From assembly GCA_003024175.1 (NCBI GenBank), contig MDYQ01000085.1, positions 1-64,000 on the forward strand: a DNA stretch of 64,000 bases, written 5' to 3'. Every line of letters begins with the position of its first letter. Position 1 is the stretch's first letter. The notes under the pieces are model-generated. The model made no database searches. It worked only from the letters and a program-made list of their open reading frames with translations, and was not told where the DNA came from. The stretch is from Planoprotostelium fungivorum (taxonomy: Eukaryota > Evosea > Variosea > Cavosteliida > Cavosteliaceae). This document shows, in pieces, positions 55,570 to 64,000 of the stretch. A program made the position numbers and the translations under genes.

Positions 55570-58500
55570 ATGAAGGACCTGAAGATGTTCCTGGTGGTGG
55601 CCATTCTCTTCAGCGCATGTGCCGCACTGGAGAGGGACTTGCTGTTGGATATATATCACAACACTGGGGGTGGGTTGCAGGAACATCATTTAGTCTAAAA
55701 TGGTGCAGGAGAAGCGTGGAGGAATAATACGGGGTGGGCTGATACGAACCAAAATGAGTGCCTCTTCTACGGCGTGACTTGTGATTCCGATGGAAACATC
55801 ACTTCCCTCGATCTTTCCAGGTAGAATCGTCGCACATCATTACGACTTCTAAAATTATACAGCAATCTCTTATCCGGGAGCATTCCTGCGGGCCTTGACC
55901 AGCTGACACATCTCGTCCATCTGAATCTCAGCAACAATGCGGGTCTGACTGGTGACCTGCCTGACCTGAGCAACCTCACAAGTCTCAAGTCTATCGACCT
56001 CTCGCACACACAGCTGACGAATCCGAGTGAGTCACTTCTTCCTCACACTAAGCCGAGTGGCTAAAGAGGGCAGCTGCGTTCGGGTCTTTGGCACAACTCG
56101 AAGTTCTGAACCTCCACGGGACACAGATGTGGAGTGACTATCCGAGTGGGTTTCTAGAGATGAAGAACTTGACCGTGTTTGACATCGGAGGGGTGAGTTG
56201 ATGAACTTATCCGCCTCTGATGGAATTCAGTCTAAGCTATCCGGGGACATCAATTCTCTCGCTCAGATGATCAACAGCATAACGAAGCTCATCCTCTTGG
56301 ACTTGAGTGACAATAACTTCGATACATCCAATTATTTCGTCTTTCCAGCACAGTCACCAGACATCGAATACATCGATACGGGCTCCATCTCTCTCTTCCA
56401 ACAGAGAACAGCGAAGATTCCAGATGTTCCACTGAGAAAGCTCAAGCAATTGAGAATGCCACAGAAGCGCCTGACCGGTTCGATTCCAGGTGACGATCCT
56501 CTTTCATCACGCACCATGATCATCATCCATCGATCATGCATTATCAACGCATCATCATCCGATCGTGAAAAGTCCGACTCATGAACGAATAGATGTCTTC
56601 GGACAGATAGAGTACGTCAACCTCGAAAGTAATTCCCTGACGGGAGACATTCCACCTTCTCTCTACAACTCTCCCTCACTCGTTCACATCGACCTCTCTG
56701 GCAACTCATTCGCTACAAATCTGCCAAATCTTACCAGCGTGGACTTGAATTACATCGATATGAGCAGCAACAGGTCCGTACACTTCATCGAACGAAATCT
56801 GACGGAAAACTAGCTTCAGGGGACCCCTGCCCAGAGGTTGGGCTAATCTGACACGTCTGACCTATTTCGACGTCTCCAACAACAATCTGAATGGAGAATT
56901 GGTGGGAATATTCGACGGAATGATCAGTCTAGACACGATCAACGTCCAGTGAGTTTTCAACTCTTACCGTGATACCTCAACCTCTATTCTCATCATCATC
57001 TCAGGTTCAATTCTTTCAGTGGAATGATTCCAGATCTATTCAAACACGTGAAGAGATTCCTGGGAAATAATAATCAGCTCGAGGGTAACTTACCCTCATC
57101 CTTACTGCAGAGCGATTCTCTCGTAGAGATCAGATTATCCAGGAACTTTCTCAGCGGCAATCTACCAACGGAGTCCTCGGGTCTGAACAATCTGACCATC
57201 TTGGATCTATCCAGGGTGAGTACAAACGACGCATTCGCATCTTCAAGATCTGATCGGCCACAGAACATGCTGACGGGTTCCATACCCTCTTGGATATCAC
57301 AGAAGACCAATCTACAATCGATCCTTCTGCAGCAGGTGAGACTGCTTAGACATGGATGTTGACGTCTGACGAGAGTAGAATCAACTGAGTGGAACCATTC
57401 CATCGAGTTTGGGAAATCTGTACAACCTCGAGACACTCAAGCTGGGTAGTAACCAAGTGATGACGTCTCGCATGATATCGCATGCTGACTCGAACAGTTG
57501 ACCGGATCGATTCCATTGGAGTTGAGTAACTTGACCCTACTGACCAGTGAGATTCCGTCGAAATTTCGTGGTCTGACGTCATCAGCCCTGTCTGTACCCT
57601 CCAACGGCTTGACCGGCGGTGTTCCCGCCATTTTCAACCAACTATCTCTCAACACGCTCGACGTGAGCTACAACACACAGTTGGGTGGTACGCTCGACTT
57701 TCTCGTCAACGTCACTTCTCTGTATGATTTCTACGGCAGTCACTGCAGTTTCACTGGAAATATCCCGGAGCATATCGGTGGTGACCTCTTATTCGTGAGT
57801 CATTCCACACCTCATTTGATCTCATTCTCTCTTCTCGCGGCCGTCCATTCATCAGGAAGATCAATTGATGATTTACAGACGTTCGATGTTGGATACAACC
57901 AACTGGGGGGAGATCTACCTTATCTTCCGGCACAGACTGATCTCATACTGACCCACAACAACTTCACCGGACCGATACCAGTGAGATTTGTCGACGTCGA
58001 CAACTCAACTGACGTTTGACAGAGTCCTGGACCAGGAATGAACGTGCGTGACGTGTATTCTGACACCCTCTGAAAGTCTTTAGGTCTTTGATTTGAGTTA
58101 CAATCGATTCAATGGATGTCTCGACTCGAAATACTATTGGGGTCTGACCATGGATCGTATTCTCCTCAACAATAACGAACTCACAAATTGTGGGCCCGGC
58201 ATCTATGATCACAACGTGAGCGATGAGATGGATGTAGAGTGTGGATTGATCACTATCAGTTGAACCTCTTTGCTGAACAACAATTTATGACTTTGAACAC
58301 GCTCGATCTGTCGAATAATCGTTTTTTCGGAGAATTTACGAGGGCCACTTTCTCTGGATTGAGCGGCATCACTGAATTCAGATTGGCTGTGAGATTTCAT
58401 ACGAATTTCTAGTGTTGATGTTCTTCAGGGTAATTCTTTCAGCGGACAATTTCCCATCGAATTTGGGGGAGCCAATCTGAGGGTAAAGAAAGAGATGGAA

Positions 58501-61500
58501 ATTCGGCTGAAATCTCCAGATCTTCGACATCTCGAGGAACAGCTTCACGGGATACATTCCCCTCACTTCCGGCCAGCAGACTTCGCTCTCTATCGAAGTA
58601 ATCAACGTCAGCCACAATCAGGTGAAGATTCTCGAAACGGATGACCTCACGGATAATTGTTCGTCAGATGAGAGATGTCTTTCCTTCGAGTCTATCCAGT
58701 CTACCGTTGGTGTCTCTGGACCTGTCACACAATCTTCTCATCGGTACGATACCTTCTGCCATCGCTCAGTTCACTACGCTGACTGAGATCGCTGTGCAAG
58801 GAAACATGTTCCAGGGTGATGCATCTTCATCTATCGCATACATCATCATTCTTCCCATGCAGTGAGAGGAAAGACTGACGCAGAGCAGGTGACATACCGC
58901 AAGAGATCGGACAGCTGAGACAGCTGCTGTCAGTGAACATGAGTCAGAATGGACTGACAGCGACGTCACTGGACTTTGTCTGTTCTCTGGTCAACTTGCA
59001 GTCACTCGACCTGTCGGAGAACAAGATCCAAGCGATGATACCCAGTGTGCTGGGTGAGTGTAGATCTATCTCAAACGTGCCTAAACAATGGTAGCACCGA
59101 CGATAACAGCCCTTGATCTGTCAAACAATGAGATCTATGGACAGATACCAGATTCCGTGTTCAATCTACGAGCTTTGACACAACTCAGTCTGGTGAGTCG
59201 AGGAGATTCCGTGGAAAACTCACAGAGTGTAGGGTAACAACAGCCTCGAAGGTCAGATGAGAGATCTGTTGGGAGACCCGAAGGTGAGAACACCGCTAAT
59301 AGTAACCGATTCCGATTTTACGGTAGATATTTGACGTCAGCCACAATCGACTGACAGGCGATGTGTCTTTCCTGTCACAGATGTCGTCTATCTCAGACCT
59401 GCGTCTCAACAACAATCAGTTCAGTGGATCGCTGCCATCTCTGACGTCACGCAAGAACTTGCTGTATGTGGATGTGGTGAGTACAACGTAGAGTGTTGAA
59501 CGTGTGTGACAAGAGACAGTCTGCGAACGAGCTGAGCGGACAGCTGTCAGACTTTACACAGCTGCTGTCGCTACAGTATCTCGACCTCAGGTGATGTGAT
59601 GATGAGAGCGTGTCGACTGATATATATGATCAGCCGTAATCGTTTCAACGGTAGCATTCCATCTTTCAGTGGATCACAGAGTATCGCTCGACTAGATCTA
59701 TCACACAATCTCATCCAATACGGTAGACAGGTGCTGCTATTAGTCGTCATCTTCTTTTCTGACATGTGTTTGTAGATCTCTCTTCCATCGAAGACTGTCT
59801 GCTCTGTCGATGACAATCCTCTTCGCTGTCCAGTCGACTGGACCATTCTGAGTCAATGCAGAGGCAGTTGTGAGGCAGTGGGCAACAACACAGTGCAGAG
59901 TGTGGACTTTCACATGCAAGGCGAGGTGTCTACCTTTGACTCAGCTGCTTTCCTTCGCACACTGTCACGTCTGGGCAACATCACACAGTCACGTCTGTCC
60001 ATCAGCAGCCTGAGGTGGTTTCGAACGATTTGAGCGATGATCTGACGTGAGATCAGATCAGGCAGTGTCATCGCAACTGTCGATGTACAGCCATCAGCAG
60101 CAGGACAAGCGAACGAAGGGTCAGTGGAAGACACAGTGCAAGTGCTGAAGAGCATACCGATGACAAGCTACGGAGAGGCAGGGTACAACTTGATCGATCC
60201 AGTGGGATCTACTGCATCAGTCGCACCAGTCAAAGGATCGAGCTCGAACACGGGAATCATAGTGGGTGTAGTGGGTGAGTCATCAGACATACGAGAACAT
60301 CGAACATTTTACCTGATCATAATGTGATGAAAATTGACGATGGTGACCACAGTTGGATTCACTGCCCTAATCGTCATCGTGGTGGTGGCATTCCTGCTGT
60401 ACAGAAAACAGATGTCAAAGAGAGTGGGCAACAACCAGTTTGCCATGATCGATGTGTCGCAGCTCAACACTTCGACTGTCAAGAAGTCGCTGATCGACTT
60501 TGACGAGCTGAAGAACATGCAAATGATCGGATCAGGAGCTTTTGGCATCGTGTACAAAGCGAGATGGAGAGAGACAGCAGTGGCTGTGAGTGATGGAGAT
60601 GCAGTCATGCGCTGACGAGTGTTAGGTGAAGCAGATCAGAGCCGAGTATGTGACAGAGGGTCAATTGAAGGATTTCTTACGTGAAGTGGCCATTCTACAA
60701 GGACTGAAGAGTCATCCGAACATTGGTGATCACATCACATCGCTTCATCACATCATCAGATCATGAGCTCAAGTCGTGGTTTCTGACGGTAGATAGTGAT
60801 GTTCATTGGAATGACTTTTCCTCCTCAGCCTCTCAGTCTCGTCACAGGTATCATCATCTTTAACTTCACCTCTGTCTGACATCTAGCTGATGACATACAG
60901 AGTTCTGTGGTGGAGGTGGACTGTTTGACTATCTGCGACAGAACGAGTGCACGATCGATCAGAAGGTCAAGTTTATGCTAGAGATAGCGCTGGGAATGCT
61001 GCATCTGCACAAAGAGAAGGTGAGAAGTGTGGATGTGATGAAGGAGGAGTGACAGGAGGACAGGTGATACATCGAGATCTTGCAGTGCGTAACATCTTGC
61101 TCAACTCGCATCTGGAAGCCAAGGTGAATGGTTGTACGTCGTGTGGAATGGCTGACATGTTGTGAGGTGGCTGACTTTGGACTGTCACGAGAGCAGCACG
61201 ACACAGCTGTTGCGTCACAGACACAGACGAGTGTGGGACCGCTGAAGTGGATGGCGCCAGAGGCCATACAGAACAGAGTGTACTCTGTCAAGTCGGATGG
61301 TAAGAATGAAATGTAGAAACAGTGTGACTGATGAGAGACAGCGTTCTCTTTTGGAGTGGTGATGTGGGAGATCCTTGAGGTGAAAATTCATACATCACCA
61401 TGATCAAGATCACGAGATGATGATCATGAGAAAGCTCATCGATCGTTTAGGTCAGTGAACCGTGGGCTGATGTCGATCCGGTGAACGCAGCCGTTCGAAT

Positions 61501-61871
61501 TGTGACGAAAGGAGAGCGTCTGCCCATTCCCAACGACTGTCCTCTGCCCGTGTCCGAACTCATGACAGGTCATCTACAACGTCTCACCGATGTGTTCTGA
61601 TGAGATGACAGCATGTTTCGAAACAGATCCGGTAGATAGACCAGACTTTGAGCTGATATCAGCATCTCTGAGGGCTGAGGAAGAAGAAGGCAAAGAGCAA
61701 GTGGTGGTTCGACATCAACCCGAACAGTACAACACGAGGCAGTACAGTACGACGGTGCAGACGTTCCAAGATGCAGAGCATCAGTACCAACCGGTTGCCC
61801 CGAGGCCTCGAACGGCTCCCGATGCACACACGAACGAATCGCCAAAGACGATTGACGATGATGTAATATAA
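55570..61871 (+). CDS. LRR receptor tyrosine kinase-like protein (copy 3)
   Basis: Organised exactly as copy 2, with nearly every intron in the same place. Signal peptide MKDLKMFLVVAILFSACAA; LRR N-cap; LRR ectodomain; TM (GFTALIVIVVVAFLLY); complete kinase (GSGAFGIVYKARWRETAVA, REVAILQGLKSHPNIVMFIG, EFCGGGGLFDYLRQ, HRDLAVRN, DFGLSREQ, WMAPEAI). The cytosolic tail differs from copy 2: EEEEGKEQVVVRHQPEQYNT, then QYQPVAPRPRTAP and a longer end, so adaptor binding may differ. The promoter and 5' flank are partly duplicated from copy 2: AATAAAATTATATC and CCAAGGACCTGACAG appear before each start. Stop at 61869-61871, close to a convergent minus-strand gene. Confidence 0.9.
56325..57175 (+). repeat. 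Partner of identical tract A
   Basis: Copy-3 counterpart of 49793-50643. Confidence 0.85.
57436..58824 (+). repeat. Partner of identical tract B
   Basis: Copy-3 counterpart of 50904-52292. Between tracts A and B the two genes differ, with copy 3 closer to copy 1. Confidence 0.85.
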
Positions 61872-62256
61872 ATAGTAAGAAATTCATCAGATGATGATAG
61901 TGTGATGTATGTCGTTCGATTCGTCGGTCATGCGAGCCGATTTGGATGAGGTGGAGATTTTCTGAGATGGGATGGCCACAAGACATCTGATGGAACGTCA
62001 TTAGATTGGCGAACTCGATCGGAACTTCTCCTTTGAATAGAGACTGATAGAGAGAATGAGCCCTCGCAGGCTCATCCCACTGAGCTTTCGGATAAACTCT
62101 TTTCGGTGCATTGAACAGATAAATGAAATTGATCGACAATTTATAATGGAGGAAGAGAAGGGTGCTGGCGGTGGTGATGTGACGAACGATCTCGTCCATC
62201 TTCTGATGCCGATCGGAAAGTAAAGAGTACAGAAACCATCTCAAAGTACCGTCCAT
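61872..62256 (-). CDS. Uncharacterised protein, 3' end uncertain
   Basis: The ATG at 62256 gives MDGTLRWFLYSLLSDRHQKM, then HYKLSINFIYLFNAPKRVYP and KAQWDEPARAHSLYQSLFKG, an ordinary globular-looking protein with no recognised family. The frame stays open to 61570, antisense to the last exons of the LRR kinase, but that part (Ser/His/Cys-rich) is likely non-coding. The real C-terminus is probably near 61900 or reached by splicing. No start-proximal signal peptide. Confidence 0.4.
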
Positions 62257-62465
62257 CCCTCGTTCTGCAGACACGACTCATCATGATGCGGCAATAAATT
62301 TCACAGTGAAAACGAGTCGAAATCTCAGGGCCCGAATCTTAAGACCCAGCCGAGGGCATGCATGCTGCCGACATCAAAGACCTCTCATAGAACCACGCAC
62401 GCACGCACGACACGAACGATACGGTGAGCCATGGTGCATGATGTTGGTATCTGAGACACTCAAAG

Positions 62466-62726
62466 ATGACCATCAAAGTGAAGACATTGGCAACAGGGGA
62501 GGTCGCATTCTATTCTGCCCGGAGTGTGACGGACTTGAAACGACAGATTCAAGATCGAAAAGGCTACCCATTAGACAAACAGGTATTGAGGAGAACGAAT
62601 GGAAGATCTATGATAGAAGAGGATCATCTTCCAGATGGGCGAGAGCTCATCTTGTCCATGTGCCTGCACGGTGGACACGATTGCACGAGGTGCCACAACT
62701 TGGATAAATCATGTACCATCCTCTAA
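62466..62726 (+). CDS. Ubiquitin-like protein with C-terminal CaaX box
   Basis: An 86-residue single-exon gene. MTIKVKTLATGEVAFYSARS then VTDLKRQIQDRKGYPLDKQV, LRRTNGRSMIEEDHLPDGRE and LILSMCLHGG match a complete ubiquitin fold (beta-grasp strands, central helix, final strand, terminal Gly-Gly at the ubiquitin position). It continues with HDCTRCHNLDKSCTIL. CTIL is a good CaaX prenylation motif (Leu at the end suggests geranylgeranylation), so the protein may be membrane-anchored. CxxC in the tail could add metal binding or palmitoylation. Two readings are possible: an anchored ubiquitin-fold protein analogous to plant MUBs (which share a ubiquitin fold plus CaaX), or a precursor cleaved after GG. 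The 72-codon core is divergent from ubiquitin itself. Confidence 0.75.
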   Translation: MTIKVKTLATGEVAFYSARSVTDLKRQIQDRKGYPLDKQVLRRTNGRSMIEEDHLPDGRELILSMCLHGGHDCTRCHNLDKSCTIL

Positions 62727-62802
62727 TGCCACATTTACGTTCGGTGACATGCATTCCATCTCGACCCGATTCAACGATCATCACAAACCATCATGTCTAT
62801 AT

Positions 62803-63996
62803 TCAACCGCTTGAAGTCTCCGTCCCACTGTCCGTCTCTCCGTTGAAAAACTGTCTCAGTTGGATGGTGATGTAATCCACGTTGAGTGGATTGATTTCTG
62901 CCGTCGTCTTGTTCTTCTCCAATATCTATAGAGGTTCAATCGATGATGCATCATGGACATCACGTCTCACCCCCACACACATGTCCCACAGACTCGATGT
63001 GAAACGATTAAAGACGGCCTCACAGAGGAGAGCCGACGTGTGCATCATCATGTTATCTAAGAAGGTGAAAACTCTGTCCGTCTTCGTTTGAACTTTCTTT
63101 CGACTCGTCTTCGCCGCCTTTAAAAGGTGGACCTCCAGCCACGGTTGTGCCTGATCGTGATGTGTCAATCACGAGATGAAATGTTGGAATGAGATGAGAT
63201 GTCGAGATGATTCGGGGTGCCACCTTGCTGAGGACTAATTCAAGAGCGAGGGTCGAATTTCTCAACAAGAAGTTGTCGAGAGGTGATGTGTCCTCTCCCA
63301 CGAAAAACTTTCGATGGATGGCCAGACACCTTCCACCGAGATACTCCAGATTATTCAATCTCACGCACATCTAAACCACTTTCAGTCTCTCATCTTCAAA
63401 CATCATCACGTTATGATGTCATGTGATTCGTGATGGATGATGAACGAAAGATCGTGTGATACGATGCATCATCATCACCTGCGGACTGATTGGATGATGA
63501 CTCGTCCTCTTCTTCAATCTCGCCGCCGTTCTCGGTGTCTGCGGCGGCGTCGGTGCCTCCGATCGGCTGACTCCAGACCAGATGTCTCTCTTAGAGGAAC
63601 CCAAGCTCTTCCCTCCTCTTCCCTTCCAGAAACTCCTCCTCCTCTTCAACTTTCGCGGGTTGTTCATCTCTAATGAGGTCCTGATGAAATCCCTGGACAG
63701 CTCCGCCAACTTCGCCTCATCGCCATCACACAGAGACAGCATGATCTTGTGCGTGTAATTCTGAACGACATCCTTCACCACCTGATGACGTCATCGATCT
63801 ACAACGGCGTTGTAGATGGACCCACCGGGGCGAAAAGAGCCATGAAGGAGATTCCATCTTCCACGAATTTCTGCTCGTGGATTAATTTCGATTTCTCTTG
63901 AATGGAAGCAATGAGGTCCATCGCAGAGTAGGAGATGCCCCATGACTCTTCAGCGGCGGCCCAGACTTCTTGTGATATCTCTGAGAGGGTTGTCAT
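62803..63996 (-). CDS. Possible Munc13/MHD2-type protein (C-terminal region)
   Basis: The minus-strand start at 63996 (MTTLSEISQEVWAAAEESWG) may be the true N-terminus or an internal Met of a gene extending past the window. Exons encode MDLIASIQEKSKLIHEQKFV, KIMLSLCDGDEAKLAELSRD, a basic insert (KLKRRRSFWKGRGGKSLG) with APTPPQTPRT, NNLEYLGGRCLAIHRKFFVG, VFTFLDNMMMHTSALLCEAV then FNRFTSSLWD, and INPLNVDYITIQLRQFFNGE. The last two blocks resemble the MHD2 helical bundle of Munc13/BAIAP3-type tethering proteins, where a similar LDxxL...FxxxLxxLW and a Q/D..L..FF helix occur. The match is by pattern only. No C2 domain is visible in the window. Confidence 0.5.
63797..63817. repeat. Full palindrome of the dispersed decamer
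   Basis: ATCTACAACG-G-CGTTGTAGAT: two complete decamers in inverted orientation around a single base, inside an intron of the last gene. Confidence 0.7.
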
Positions 63997-64000
63997 CTCG

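Noticed and set aside
61570-61871. Extension of the minus-strand gene at 62.2 kb through the LRR-kinase tail
   Set aside because: The extension is antisense to well-supported coding exons of the receptor kinase and has low-complexity Ser/Cys/His composition, so it was cut at 61872.
1-64000. Prokaryotic operon reading of the window
   Set aside because: Dense GT-AG introns, AATAAA signals, signal-peptide plus KDEL proteins and nuclear/mitochondrial genes show a eukaryotic nuclear sequence; many apparent start codons (TTG, GTG) of short frames are therefore not genuine.

Overview
This window is nuclear DNA from a gene-dense, intron-rich eukaryote. Nearly every gene is cut by many short GT-AG introns (about 35-60 nt). 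Spacing between genes is usually under 400 bp, and genes lie on both strands. Gene content suggests an amoebozoan protist: a SHAQKYF-class MYB, a Srs2/UvrD-type helicase, a C2-ARM-DH-PH RhoGEF, receptor kinases with plant-style LRRs or a parallel beta-helix, a secreted saposin and a bacterial-type xanthine phosphoribosyltransferase. A protosteloid amoeba would fit, but the species is an inference. No retroelement, virus-like element, IS, CRISPR array, rRNA or tRNA was recognised.

Layout. 1-2.9 kb: 3' part of a UvrD/Srs2-like helicase (-). 2.9-4.5 kb: a poorly resolved stretch with an uncharacterised gene (-). 4.8-7.3 kb: a saposin-like secreted protein (-) and a family-3 tyrosine phosphatase (-). 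7.5-12.0 kb: a beta-helix receptor with a degenerate kinase domain (-). 12.3-14.1 kb: mitochondrial ribosomal protein mS29/DAP3 (-). 14.2-17.3 kb: an ankyrin protein (+), a HIT hydrolase (-) and Xpt (+). 17.6-18.6 kb: MYB (-). 18.6-20.5 kb: no recognisable gene. 20.5-25.9 kb: two convergent ankyrin/coiled-coil genes, a PP2C phosphatase (-) and a tiny ORF (+). 26.0-30.9 kb: RhoGEF (+). 31.0-32.5 kb: TMEM86/YhhN protein (+). 32.5-33.9 kb: PKA regulatory subunit (-). 34.1-36.5 kb: Acinus (+) and an intronless unknown (+). 36.7-39.2 kb: a Mediator-30-like gene (-) and an F-box/WD40 gene (-). 39.5-45.5 kb: UDP-glucose:glycoprotein glucosyltransferase (+). 45.7-61.9 kb: a tandem array of three LRR receptor genes (+); two are full LRR-TM-kinases and one is cut down to a secreted LRR protein. 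61.9-64 kb: an unknown (-), a ubiquitin-fold protein ending in a CaaX box (+) and a possible Munc13/MHD2-type protein (-).

How they fit together. There is no operon-like pathway. Signalling genes predominate: receptors, a pseudokinase, PKA-R, PP2C, a PTP and a RhoGEF. They are mixed with housekeeping functions such as ER glycoprotein quality control, mitoribosome, splicing-linked ASAP complex and purine salvage. The most unusual signals are a dispersed palindromic half-site (CGTTGTAGAT/ATCTACAACG) concentrated in introns, stop codons fused to AATAAA, mosaic gene conversion in the LRR-kinase array, the beta-helix receptor pseudokinase, and the prenylation-type ubiquitin-like protein.
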